Of a stretch of DNA of 64,000 nucleotides, positions 12,043-64,000 are shown piece after piece (position 1 is the first letter of the stretch; every line of letters begins with the position of its first letter). Position numbers and translations under genes: made by a program. The notes under the pieces were generated by a model that saw only the letters and a list, made by a program, of their open reading frames with translations, was not told where the DNA came from and made no database searches. Location of the stretch: contig NC_064843.1 in the NCBI RefSeq assembly GCF_024166365.1, forward strand, positions 59,172,532-59,236,531, given 5' to 3'. Origin of the DNA: Elephas maximus indicus (Eukaryota; Chordata; Mammalia; Proboscidea; Elephantidae).

Positions 12043-13337
12043 AGCATATTTAGAAAGCAAAAGGCTCTTCAGGATAAAATGATAGCTCTGCACCCCCTTT
12101 AAGCATACACAGTGTGGGAATTCACAATACTGCTGCAAACGTCAGGTTCTGCAACAAGTGTGAATTCACTGGAAATAGTTTGAGATAATAGCCAAAAAAT
12201 GTTGGGAAATGAAAAAGTGTATTTTTGGAAAAGTGATCAGAAGACAGATTATGGAATAATGCTTGAAAAAGATCTCAAGGATCACAGAAGTTAAAAGCTA
12301 AAACAATTTTTAAAAATCCTTAACACTGTAACAAAATTCAAATTGTTCCCATAGTCTCATCCTTTGAAATTATGTTCATCTGATTATTTCAGGCTTTTCT
12401 CAGGCTTTCTATAGAATTATCTAAAAGCACCTGGCTATGTTAAGGCTGTGGCACTGTTCACAGATGGATGGCTTGGTTTTCATTTGGTTTGTGGTGTTTG
12501 TAAATTTTTATTTACACTGTAGTTACCAGTGAACATATGTATATGGACTAGACATAATACTCATATATATGCCCTGAATTTAAAAAATTTCAGGAATTTT
12601 TGTCCTCAAAAAATCAGAATTCTGACAAATTCTTGCCCACATTTCCACATGGCAACAATCACCTGATCCTAAGTAATGGCTTTGGACAGGCATCTCCAAA
12701 CTGTACCAATCCTTCTACTCTCATTGTCCAGTCAGCTGTGCTCACTTATGTTCCCTGCCTGACCCCTGCAGACCCGACTCTTAGCATCCTAATATATCGT
12801 TACCTCACATGTGTTTGAAGGACTGGGGGACAAACTGTCAAAGGTGAACACCCTAGTCTGGGCTTGATATCCCGGCCAGCTTGAAACAGCGGATAGTGTT
12901 GTGACCTCCAAGTCAACACCCTGGACCCTCAGTCATACTTTCTTTCCCTAATGAAATAGCAAACTTTCTTTTATTTCAAAACTGAGAAGAGTATAATTCC
13001 TATGACATACATGAGAACTATTTCGTTTTAATCTAGACTGGGAATCAGCAGACCTGAGTTCTATTTCTGACTTGTGCACTTTGGATAGACGAGGATGCTT
13101 ACACTGTCTTGTGTCCTTCATCAAATAAGAAAATTATTGCTTCGGTTCACAGCAATTTGGGGAGGTTTAAATTCTGTAGAAAACAAATGCTGCCTGTAAA
13201 TTAGTCTGAACACTGAAACTTGTGTTTGTTTTCAGGCATTTCCAAACTGACTGATCTTTTTGTGCACCCAGTAATTGTCTAATATATAACAGATATTACT
13301 GCTGTGCCCCTATATTGAGAAACAGAAATCATCCTGT
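12043..13337 (-). other. RBBP9 3' untranslated and downstream region
   Basis: AT-rich sequence directly downstream of the RBBP9 stop codon. The 3' UTR must lie here because the coding exon is terminal. Candidate poly(A) signals on the minus strand are AATAAA at about 12975-12970 and one near 12513-12508. I cannot choose between them. No other gene is visible. Confidence 0.5.
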
Positions 13338-20600
<7,263 letters not shown>

Positions 20601-20619
20601 AAACCCCTCCCGGGACCCC

Positions 20620-20775
20620 AAAAACAAGCCCATTGCCTTGGAGTCGATTCTGACCCAAAGTGACCTTAAAGGACAGAGCAGAACTGTCCCATAGGGTTCG
20701 CAAGGCTGTAATCTTTACAGAGCAGACTGCCACAACTTTTGTTAGCGGCCCAGCGCTTGACCACTGCACCATCAC
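20620..20775 (-). mobile_element. AfroSINE next to the RBBP9 promoter
   Basis: Reverse-orientation SINE (tail cccattgccttggagtcgat first, head end near ttgaccactgcacc). It lies about 180 bp upstream of the RBBP9 start codon. Confidence 0.85.
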
Positions 20776-22399
20776 ACCACACCCACCACCAGGGCAGCCA
20801 AAAACAAATCTTGGGACTTTCCCTCAAACGTAAACTCCTTCCGCCGCCTCTTACTACCTCTCTCACTCCCACCCCCCGCCCGCCGCCTCATTTAGGAGAG
20901 CTTGTGACCTGTGTTATCCCTTTACTGCTATTTTTATAGGAAAGTGTGTTTTTAGTTCCAAACATGCAGAACACAATCTATGAATAAGTTGGGGAGTCCT
21001 AAAACCGGTATGACTTTTCCTTCTGATTCCCTGATTTCATAGTAGTTCTTAATAGGACAGTCAATACCATCCCTAGTCGTTATTTTTCATTGCTTTAAAT
21101 GCTGCCCTTTTAAACGGTATCGCCATTGGGGTAGAGTATATGGATGATGACATTCATGCTTCACATAATTTAGAGATGGGGAAACAGGTACCAATGAAAC
21201 AATTTGCTATTAAAATATGGCAGTCCTTACATTTTAGGGCTTATTATCTACATACCTTACAGATACATCCAAACCTTACTGACTAGAGGGTAGAAGAGCG
21301 CATGTGCCCTCAGAAATGGAAATGACGCACATAGGTTATTACCCTTTTCAACCTTGAGCTTTGAAAAAAGTGGTTCCTAAAAAGCTACTTTTGAGTCAAA
21401 CAGTGGTCCAGGTAAACTAGTTTAAGACCATTTTATTTTGGGCTTTGTGCTCTTTGAAGAATTCCGTTAGTTTGGAAAACAGACACCAAAGGTCAGACTG
21501 GGAGCTATGTTTAGGGTAAATCAGTACGTAATTATTTTAATTGCTCTTCAAGACCATGCTGTATGAAAGTCCTTCATGACCACAAATTTATCAGTTCTGT
21601 TCCCACCCTTTTTTCCATGGCAATGACGATAAAATTTGGTACAAGAATTTTGAAAGCTCTTTTTCATCTCCGTAACATTTCTAACAGCCTAGCTGAAGTG
21701 TTACCCTGAGTTGCAAATCATATATTCAATAAACGTTAATCAATTTCTTTTATTGGCTTAATATGATTTTTGTTCCAACAGGAGAGAACAGTTAATTTGA
21801 ACTCCCTAAACTAATAAAAGTTTACTGATCATATAGGCTAACACCACTCATATATAATATTTAAGATCATGAGAAATGTAAATTTTTCGACAACGCTCAT
21901 TACTCTGACAAGCTTTTTACATTTACAGTAATTATGTTTCATAGTGCATCAACGAAGTGATCCTTGTGCTCTTAAAAACCCATTGCCATTAAGTCGATTC
22001 CGACTCACAGGGACCCTACAGAACAGAGTAGAACTGCCCCATAGGGTTTCCAAGGAGCGGCTGGTGGATTCCAACTGCCAACCGTTACCAAATTTAAACT
22101 AATATTACTGAGCTAATTAATGGACAGTTCTTGGATGCCTAGTTATGTTCTCAGCATAAGTTTCTATAGTGTTGCTTCTTGTCTTTATATGCTATTGGTC
22201 TATCTCTGGACCAGATTAATGAACTCATTCATTTTTGCTTGAAAAAAATTAAAAAAAAAATTTTTTTTAAGAGATACAAAATGTTCTGTGTATTGGGTGT
22301 AGAAAGTTGTGTTTTGTAGTTATAAGCTTAAGGTGTCTTAAAATGCTTGAATATGACAGTTCTCATTAGTGCCAGAGTCTCTAAGAGGAAACCGTGTAA
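20776..22399. other. RBBP9-SEC23B intergenic segment
   Basis: AT-rich spacer between the two promoters with no recognisable exon. Holds a partial AfroSINE (21974-22084) and an A-run abutting a T-run near 22240-22270, a small perfect A/T palindrome. Confidence 0.7.
21974..22084 (-). mobile_element. AfroSINE, head-truncated
   Basis: Reverse-orientation tail and body (cccattgccattaagtcgat to ggctggtggattccaactgc). The tRNA-like head is missing. Confidence 0.85.
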
Positions 22400-22445
22400 A
22401 GGGATAAAAAATAAACACGCACGTCGTACTTCCGCCGACTCTTAC

Positions 22446-22620
22446 CTGCACGCAGTTCCCTGCCCCAGCAGGCGTGGGGGCGTGTCCCCGCGCTCCGCCT
22501 CAGGCCCGCCGTCTCCGCCCCTTCCGGCCGTCCGCTGACTGACGTCGTATTCTGGCCAGCTGCTTTCTTCCCTCGGGCACCGCCCCGTCTTCCGGACGCA
22601 CACGTCACCCTTCTCGCTTC
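22446..22620 (-). ncRNA. Possible divergent antisense first exon
   Basis: The minus strand has a near-consensus splice donor, gtgcag then gtaagag (exon end at 22446), inside the CpG island and pointing away from SEC23B. This suggests a divergent non-coding transcript or an alternative upstream first exon of RBBP9. There is no direct evidence of transcription, and the upstream boundary is a guess. Confidence 0.25.
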
Positions 22621-22949
22621 CCGGTAACTAAGGCGATGAGAGGGACTGCCTACTGAGGCGGATTTACGTCATCTTGGAACTGGGTGAAGCCCTGAGAAGT
22701 GCTGGCTGCTCCCCGAGAACGGTCTGGAGGGCTCTAGGACTTCCTGAAACAGAACGAGTTTGGGGGTGGACGTGGGGAAACGTGTTCTGAGGGAACTGCA
22801 GTTTTGAAGCGATAGGCACGACTACCTTCCCTTTTCCAAGATGGCGGCGTGGCTTCCCTGAGTGTCTTGTTTCCGCTCTCCGCCGGATAGGCGCTCTTGA
22901 TTGGCCACTGAACGGGGCCGTGGAGTGACGTGTGAGGGAGCTAACCAAT

Positions 22950-23029
22950 TGGCTGAGAGCTGAGCTGGACTTGGCGGTGGGAGCCGAATCGGGACGGTTC
23001 CAGCTGTCGGTGCGCCCTGCTTCGGCCAA
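22950..23029 (+). other. SEC23B: SEC23B untranslated exon 1 (5' boundary approximate)
   Basis: Ends at a strong donor (ccaa then gtgagt, 23030) within the CpG island. Its last bases resemble the human SEC23B 5' UTR exon as I recall it. The next coding exon has only 3 bases before its ATG, so a 5' UTR exon is required. The transcription start is not determined. Confidence 0.6.
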
Positions 23030-24099
23030 GTGAGTGGGTCCTCCCTGCTGAGCGCTGGAACGCGCAGGTGATGGGGTTGGGGGGCTGAGGGCGTGGGCTT
23101 GAGCCTCTGCAGGAGAGGTGGGCAGCTCCGGTTTGGGGCGAGGCGTCTGCCCGGGGCGGGTAGGAGAACTGGAAGGAGAGGGTGACCCAGAATTCGCTGA
23201 GAGTGAAAACCCCCCGCCGGGCCGGGCAGTCGAAGCAGCGGTTTCTGGGGTCCCCTCCCTCAGAATTGTGGGGTGCCCACAGCCGAAAGGATCCAATCCC
23301 TGTTTTACAGTTGAGGAGTCTGGGATTCAGGTGATAGGACGTCTGCTTTATGACAGATCTGGGACCCCCTTCGAGGGATGGCCAGTGTGTCCTGAAAAGT
23401 TAGCCTTGGTAGTACAAGGGTGGTTCAGATTTTTCTGGCGGATACCCCCACGGGATCTTCCTAGGCGTTTCGTTCACTTATTCATTAATCATCCATTGAG
23501 CTGTGAATAACCTCAGATATTCTTCCCCTTTTGAGAACTTGATATAAACCATGGCCCCATCTCCCCAGAAAAGTGGACATTTGCTCATGCGCACAGATTT
23601 TGCATACAATTGAAAGGGTTCATTGACCACCGAAGTCCTCTGTGGGTTATGTGCCCAGGGGTTAAGAACACATGCTCTAGAAGGGATGAGGGAAAGAAAG
23701 TGGGGAACAGAGGGAGCAGGTTTTAATATGTAGATGCTTGGGGACATTGGATGGAGCCAGTGGCTTTTAATAAAGAAGAACTGCGTTTTGAGAAGGGAAA
23801 AAGGGTGGTTAAGTGAAGACTGTCGAAGTCCTTGCTGAGAATTGCACTGTCGTTAAAACTTGCTTTCATTCCCACTTCGTTATCCCTCTGCCACCTAGGA
23901 AGCTGCAGAGGTACCCCTGTGTGCACAGTGCCTGAGTTTCCAGTGGTTGCCAGAAATAACAAAAAATTGCTAGAGAGTTTCAATTGGAGCAAACATTTGG
24001 AATTTCTGTGGTTTGGGTTGTGTGTAATGGAGTAATTCATTCATCTGCACTTCTAGTAATACTGCATTAGTCCAAATTATTTGCAGTACTACCAGTACC

Positions 24100-24174
24100 A
24101 TTTACTGTTGAGTAAATTCTGACTCATGGCAACCCCAGGTGTGTCAGAGTAGAAGTGTGCTCCACAGGGTTTTC
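24100..24174 (-). mobile_element. AfroSINE, left half, split by L1
   Basis: Tail and body of a reverse-orientation SINE, interrupted at 24174. The other half resumes at 28125. Confidence 0.85.
24158..24174. repeat. Target-site duplication, left copy
   Basis: tgctccacagggttttc, repeated exactly at 28125-28141, brackets the L1. It belongs to the SINE sequence that was the insertion target. Confidence 0.9.
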
Positions 24175-27100
24175 TTTTTTTTTTTTTTTTTTTAGTTAAC
24201 TTTTATTGAGCTTCAAGTGAACGTTTACAAATCAAGTCAAACTGTCACATATAAGTTTATATACACCTTACTCCGTACTCCCACCTGCTCTCCCCCTAAT
24301 GAGTCAGCACTTCCAGTCTCTCGTGACAATTTTGCCAGCTTCCAACTCTCTCTATCCTCCCATCCCCCCTCCAGACAGGAGATGCCAACACAGTCTCAAG
24401 TGTCCACCTGATACAGATAGCTCACTCTTCATCAGCATCTCTCTCCTACCCACTGTCTAGTCCCTTCCATGTCTGATGAGTTGTCTGCGGGAATAGTTCC
24501 TGTCCTTGGCCAACAGAAGGTTTGGGGACCATGACAGCCGGGATTCCTCTAGTCTCAGTCAGACCATTAAGTATGGTCTTTTTGTGAGAATTTGGGGTCT
24601 GCATCCCACTGTTCTCCTGCTCGCTCAGGAGTTCTCTGTTGTGCTCCCTGTCAGGGCAGTCATCGATTGTGGCCGGGCACCATCTCGTTCTTTTGGTCTC
24701 AGGATGATGTAAGTCTCTGGTTCATGTGGCCCTTTCTGTCTCTTGGGCTCTTAGTTATCGTGTGACCTTGGTGTTCTTCATTCTCCTTTGATCCAGGTGG
24801 GTTGAGACCAATTGATGCATCTTAGATGGCCGCTTGTTAGCATTTAAGACCCCAGACGCCACATTTCAAAGTGGGATGCAGAATGTTTTCATAATAGACT
24901 TTATTATGCCAATTGACTTAGAGGTCCCCTTAAACCATGGTCCCCAAACCCCCGCCCTTGCTCTGCTGACCTTTGAAGCATTCAGTTTATCCCAGAAACT
25001 TCTTTGCTTTTGGTCCAGTCCAGTTGAGCTGACCTTCCATGTATTGAGTATTGTCCTTCCCTTCGCCTAAAGTAGTTCTTATCTACTAACTAATCAGTAA
25101 AAAACCCTCTCCCACCCTCCCTCCTCCCCCCCTCGTAACCACAAAAGTATGTGTTCTTCTCAGTTTATACTATTTTTCAAGATCTTATGATAGTGGTCTT
25201 ATACAATATTTGTCCTTTTATCTCTGACTGATTTCGCTCAGCATACTGCCTTCCATGTTCCTCTATGTTATGAAATGTTTCACAGATTCATCACTGTTCT
25301 TTATTGATGCGTAGTATTCCATTGTGTGAATATACCACAATTTATTTACCCATTCATCCGTGGATGGACACCTTGGTTGCTTCCAGCTTTTTGCTATTGT
25401 AAACAGAGCTGCAATAAACATGGGTGTGCATATATCTGTTTGTGTGAAGGCTCTTGTTTCTCTAGGGTATATTCCGAGGAGTGGGATTTCTGGGTTGGAT
25501 GGTAGTTCTTTTTCTCACTGTTTAAGAAAACGCCAGATAGATTTCCAAAGTGGTTGTACCATTTTACATTCCCACCAACAGTGTATAAGAGTTCCAATCT
25601 CTCCGCAGCCTCTCCAACATTTATTATTTTGTGTTTTTTGGATTAATGCCAGCCTTGTTGGAGTGAAATGGAATCTCATCGTAGTTTTAATTTCCGTTTC
25701 TCTAATGGCTAATGATCGAGAGCATTTTCTCATGTATCTGTTAGCTGCCTGAATATCTTCTTTAGTGAAGTGCGTGTTCATATCCTTCGCCCACTTCTTG
25801 ATTGGGTTGTTTGTCTTTTTGTGGTTGAGTTTTGACAGAATCATATAGATTTTAGAGATTAGGCGCTGGTCGGAGATGTCATAGCTGAAAATTCTTTCCC
25901 AGTCTGTAGGTGGTCTTTTTACTCTTTTGGTGAAGTCTTTAGATGAGCATAGGTGTTTGATTTTTAGGAGCTCCCAGTTATCTGGTTTCTCTTCATCATT
26001 TTTGGTAATGTTTTGCATTCTGTTTATGCCTTGTATTAGAGTTCCTAAGGTTGTCCCTGTTTTTTCTTCTATGATCTTTATCATTTTAGTCTTTATGTTT
26101 AGGTCTTTGATCCACTTGGAGTTAGTTTTTGTGCATGGTGTGAGGTATGGGTCCGGTTTCATTTTTTTGCAAATGGATATCCAGTTATGCCAGCACCATT
26201 TGTTAAAAAGACTATCTTTTCCCCAATTAACTGACACTGGTCCTTTGTCAAATATCAGCTGCGCATATGTGGATGCATTTATATCTGGGTTCTCAGTTCT
26301 GTTCCATTGGTCTATGTGTCTGTTGTTGTACCAGTACCAGGCTGTTTTGACTACGGTGGCTGCATAATAGGTTCTGAAATCAGGTAGAGTGAGGCCTCCC
26401 ACTTTCTTCTTCTTTTTCAGTAATGCTTTGCTTATCCGAGGCTTCTTTCCCTTCCATATGAAGTTGGTGATTTGTTTCTCTAACACATTAAAAAATGACA
26501 TTGGAATTTGGATTGGAAGTGCATTGTATGTATAGATGGCTTTTGGTAGAATAGACGTTTTTACTGTTAAGTCTTCCTATCTATGAGCAAGGTATGTTTT
26601 TCCACTATGTAGGTCCTTTTTAGTTTCTTGTAGTAGTATTTTGTAGTTTTCTTTGTATAGGTCTTTTACATCTTTGGTAAGATTTATTCCTAAGTATTTT
26701 ATCTTCTTGGGGGCTACTGTGAATGGTATTGCTTTGGTTATTTCCTCTTCGATGTTCTTTTTGTTGATATAGAGGAATCCAAGTGATTTTTGTATGCTTA
26801 TCTTATAACCTGAGACTCTGCCAAACTCTTCTATTAGTTTCAGTAGTTATCTGGAGGATTCCTTAGGGTTTTCTGTGTATAAGATCATGTCATCTGCAAA
26901 TAGAGATACTTTTACTTCCTCCTTGTCAATCCGGATGCCCTTTATTTCTTTGTCTAGCCTAATTGCTCTGGCTAGGACCTCTAGCACAATGTTGAATAAG
27001 AGCGGTGATAAAGGGCATCCTTGTCTGGTTCCCGTTCTCAAGGGAAATGCTTTCAGGCTCTCCCCATTTAGAGTGAGGTTGGCTGTTGGCTTTGTATAGA

Positions 27101-28124
27101 TGCCCTTTATTATGTAGAGGTATTTTCCTTCAATTCCTATTTTGGTGAGAGTTTTTGTCATAAATGGGTGTTGGACTTTGTCAAATGCCTTTTCTGCATC
27201 AATTGATAAGATCATGTGGTTTTTGTCTTTTGTTTTATTTATATGGTGGATTACATTAATGGTTTTTCTAATATTAAACCAGCCTTGCAGACCTGGTATA
27301 AATCCCACTTGGTCATGGTGGATTAATTTTTTGATATGTTGTTGAATTCTATTGGCTAGAATTTTGTTGAGGATTTTTGCATCTATGTTCATGAGGAATA
27401 TAGGTCTGTAATTTTCTTTTTTTGTAATGTCTTTACCTGGTTTTGGTATCAGGGAAATGGTGGCTTCATAGAATGAGTTAGGTAGTATTCCGTCATTTTC
27501 TATGCTTTGAAATACTTTTAGTAGTAGTGGTGTTAACTCTTCTCTGAAAGTTTGGTAGAACTCTGCAGTAAAGCCATCCGGGCCAGGGCTTTTTTTTATT
27601 GGGAGTTTTTTGATTACCGTTTCAATCTCTTTTTTTGTTATGGGTCTATTTAGTTGTTCTACTTCTGATTGTGTTAGTTTAGGTCGGTAGTGTTTTTCCA
27701 GGAATTCATCCATTTCTTCTAGGTTTGCAAATTTGTTAGAGTACAATTTTTCGTAATAATCTGATATGATTCTTTTAATTTCAGTTGGGTCGGTTGTGAT
27801 GTGGCCCATCTCGTTTCTTATTCAGGTTATTTGTTTCCTTTCCTGTATTTCTTTAGTCAGTCTGGCCAATGGTTTATCAATTTTGTTAATTTTTTCGAAG
27901 AACCAGCTTTTGGCCTTGTTAATTCTCTCAATTGTTTTTCTGTTATGTAATTCATTTAGTTCAGCTCTAATTTTTATTATTTGTTTTCTTCTGGTGCGTG
28001 ATGGATTCTTTTGTTGCTCACTTTCTGTTTGTTCAAGTTGTAGGGACAGTTCTCTGATTTTGGCTCTTTCTTCTTTTTGTATGTGTGCATTTATTGATAT
28101 AAATTGGCCTCTGAGCACTGCTTT
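24175..28124 (-). mobile_element. 5'-truncated L1 LINE
   Basis: A 3,950-bp L1 read from 28124 down to the poly(A) tail, which appears as 19 T at 24175-24193. It starts within ORF2 just before the reverse transcriptase domain and keeps the 3' UTR, including the C-rich strand of the usual G-tract near 25105-25137. It is close in sequence to the L1 at 3736-11075. The 17-bp exact target duplication indicates a fairly young, clean insertion. Confidence 0.96.
25185..28124 (-). pseudogene. L1 ORF2 fragment (reverse transcriptase), inactivated
   Basis: Contains the reverse transcriptase ([25 protein letters not shown] near 26892-26878) and the C-terminal Cys/His motif. Stops include TGA at 27824-27822, TAA at 26849-26847, one near 26580, and TGA at 25517-25515. 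Three single-frame-neutral bases are missing near 26555-26625. The normal terminal TAA is at 25187-25185. The endonuclease domain was lost by 5' truncation, so it cannot move by itself. Confidence 0.94.
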
Positions 28125-28249
28125 TGCTCCACAGGGTTTTCAATGGCCGATTTTCTGGAAGTAGATTGCCAAGCCTTTTATCTGAGGTACCTCTGGTTGG
28201 TCTCGAACCTCTGGCAACCAAGCACATCAGCTTTTTGCATTACCCAGGG
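28125..28249 (-). mobile_element. AfroSINE, right half (with target duplication copy at 28125-28141)
   Basis: Continues the SINE begun at 24100, through body and head to the cattacccagggt end. It restarts with the duplicated 17 bp. Confidence 0.85.
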
Positions 28250-28733
28250 TCTACAGGATGTGTAACACACTTGATGAAGTTGGGTTTATCCAGGTTTGAG
28301 AAGCTTAGTGAAGGGCTATTTTATTCCCTGAAGTCTTTAAAAGCGTGAGCATAAGCAAGTACAGCAGGGAAACAGGTCCTGGTGAGACTCAGCATAGTAG
28401 CAAACTTTCCTTTGTGATTTTGGTGATCCACCATAGACATACTTTGGCTTGAAACTGGTGGCTTTTCCCATTATGAACTGGGTTCAGAGATCAATACCCA
28501 GGTCTTTTCTCCACAGTAAACAAGAGGAGGAGAATGGGCACAGAAACATAAGCTCATATGAAATGTAAAATTTAAAACATTATTTCAGTTTTAGTAGAAC
28601 AAGGAGGGAACCAAGGAAGGGGATCAGGGAGGAAGGTAACTGGACAAGGAAACAAGGTTTCAGACTTGACCCTGGACAAGGGTCCTGAAGTGGGCTTAGT
28701 GGCTGAGATGATGTTTGATCTGAGAGAAGGTTC

Positions 28734-29074
28734 TTGTTAGCTGCTGTCAAGTCAGCCCCAACTCATGGTGACCCCATGCACAGCAGAACAAAACCCTGTT
28801 TGTCTTGTGCCACCCCTATGATCTGTTGCGGATCGGACTGTTATGATCCGTAGGGTTTTCACTGGTTGATTTTCAGAAAGAAAATCTCCAGGACTTTCTT
28901 CTTAGGCAGTCTTAGCCTGGAAGCTCTGCTGAAACCTGTTCAGCATCATAGCAGCGTGCAGTCCTCCACTGACAGACAGGTAGTGGCTGTGTGTAGGGTA
29001 CCTTGGCCAGGAAAATCCAACCCAGATCTCTCGCATGGAAGGCAAGAATTCTCTCAGTGAACCACCACTGCCCC
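28734..29074 (-). mobile_element. Long AfroSINE-related element
   Basis: A 340-bp reverse-orientation element beginning with the tail-like ctgctgtcaagtcagcccca. It has an expanded body (cttgtgccacccctatgatc, cctggaagctctgctgaaac) and ends at accaccactgcccc. It is longer than the other SINEs in the window and represents a distinct subfamily. Confidence 0.7.
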
Positions 29075-29317
29075 TTTAAAGGAGGTTTATATTGGTGTTA
29101 TTCAATTACGTCCGACTTAGAGCTGGTCAAATGATGGCAAACCTTTCGCCTTTTTATTTTGTTTTTGTAAGTGGTAGGGAGGAATGCCGAGAAAGGAGCA
29201 GTAGTCAAAGTTAACTGAGGTGAATTGGTTTCTAGAGAGGGAGCAGGCTTTGATATTTTCATCCTGCAGTGACAGGTTCTTCAGACAAAGTGGTTAGGAA
29301 GCTCTGTGTTAGATGGC

Positions 29318-29727
29318 TGTTACGGATTGAATTGTTTCCCACAAAAATGGTGTGTTGTAAAACCCATTCCCAGATGGGGTCCCTGTGGTTATAATCTCAT
29401 CCGGGAATGCAATTTGTTATGTTAATGTGGTAGGATTAGTGTAGGGTATGTTTTAAGTCAGTCTTTTTTGAGATATAAAGAGCAGGTTAAGCAAGCAAGC
29501 ACAAATGGGGGAAGATAGATGCCAGGCCACATGAAGATCACCAAGGAGCCAAGGAACAGAAGCTAAAAAAGACATTCAAGGACATTCCCCCAAGGCCACA
29601 GAGAGAGAAAGACTTCCTCTAGAGCTGGCATCCTGAATTCTAGCCTCCTAAACTCTGAGAAAATAAATTTGTTTATTAAAGCCACCTACTTGTATTTCTA
29701 TTATAACAGCAGTAGATAATTAAGACA
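29318..29727 (+). mobile_element. LTR, MaLR/ERVL-like, abutting the SEC23B start-codon exon
   Basis: TG...CA element (TGTTACGG to TTAAGACA) with an aataaatt poly(A)-type signal near 29662. Diverged relative of the LTR at 1350-1850: both share tttgagatataaa, an agagagaaag segment and gttaaagccatccacttgt-like sequence near the 3' end. It ends only 65 bp before SEC23B exon 2, in the same orientation. No target duplication is evident. Confidence 0.65.
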
Positions 29728-29792
29728 GTGATTATCTTCTTTAGTTACAAATTTCACAAACTATTAAAGCTTTATCTTCATTTTCTTTATAG

Positions 29793-64000
<34,208 letters not shown>

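Larger units (their letters stand above)
22400..23300. promoter_or_regulatory. CpG island / SEC23B promoter
   Basis: Marked rise in GC and CpG compared with both flanks. Motifs seen: TGACGTC at 22540-22546, an ATF/CREB-type TTACGTCAT at 22664-22672 (TGACGTAA on the minus strand), a YY1-type aagatggcggc at 22838-22848, ATTGG near 22900 and 22948, and TGACGTG at 22926-22932. The island ends just after SEC23B exon 1. No TATA box is apparent, as usual for such promoters. Boundaries were set by eye. Confidence 0.8.
23030..29792 (+). other. SEC23B: SEC23B intron 1
   Basis: A 6.8-kb intron between the untranslated exon and the start-codon exon. Contains a SINE split by a minus-strand L1, a long SINE (28734-29074) and an LTR (29318-29727). 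The remaining sequence (23.3-24.1 kb and 28.25-28.73 kb) shows no recognised feature. Confidence 0.75.

Noticed and set aside
22240-22270. A-run/T-run palindrome resembling a bacterial terminator
   Set aside because: The sequence is mammalian and the run is simple A/T homopolymer without a GC stem.
22664-23296. 210-codon minus-strand open frame over the SEC23B promoter
   Set aside because: Pro/Ser/Arg-rich translation of a CpG island with no recognisable domain. Probably chance.

Overview
This is mammalian nuclear DNA, almost certainly from an afrotherian and most likely an elephant (species not resolvable by eye). The evidence is a dozen or more tRNA-headed AfroSINE copies, RTE (BovB-like) LINE fragments that share their 3' tail with those SINEs, afrotherian-style L1 elements, and two protein-coding genes with ordinary GT-AG introns. 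No bacterial, viral or plasmid gene is present.

Layout. Positions 1-11636 are a nested transposon block: an old minus-strand L1 (5' end at 11636) split by SINEs, by a solo LTR (1350-1850), and by a nearly full-length 7.34-kb plus-strand L1 (3736-11075) with a 9-bp target duplication. Positions 13338-20442 (minus strand) carry the complete five-exon coding sequence of RBBP9, a small serine hydrolase; all 186 codons and the S75/D138/H165 triad are readable. Its promoter near 20.5 kb has a ZNF143-type motif. A CpG island at 22.4-23.3 kb holds the promoter and untranslated exon 1 of SEC23B (plus strand). The rest of the window is SEC23B, the COPII inner-coat subunit that activates SAR1. Eighteen coding exons (29796-63871) encode residues 1-738 of an expected 767; only the last coding exon lies beyond the window. 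Order and opposite strands of RBBP9 and SEC23B match the human chromosome 20p11.23 arrangement as I recall it.

The introns are mostly repeat-derived. Intron 1 holds a 3.95-kb 5'-truncated minus-strand L1 that split a SINE, leaving a 17-bp target duplication. Intron 13 holds two abutting minisatellites: about nine 63-bp units, then about 52 units of 36/34 bp with a higher-order 284/426-bp organisation. Intron 9 carries an RTE fragment, MER5-type relics and a SINE-in-SINE insertion. Old L1 3' UTR remnants, MIR relics and simple repeats fill much of the remainder.

The two genes are not known to share a pathway: RBBP9 is a soluble hydrolase with an LxCxE motif and SEC23B acts in ER-to-Golgi export. 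I found no convincing new biological system. The most distinctive sequence is the minisatellite pair in SEC23B intron 13. Regulatory motif clusters, a shared ORF2 stop codon in two L1 copies, and an LTR lying against the SEC23B start-codon exon are the other points worth checking.
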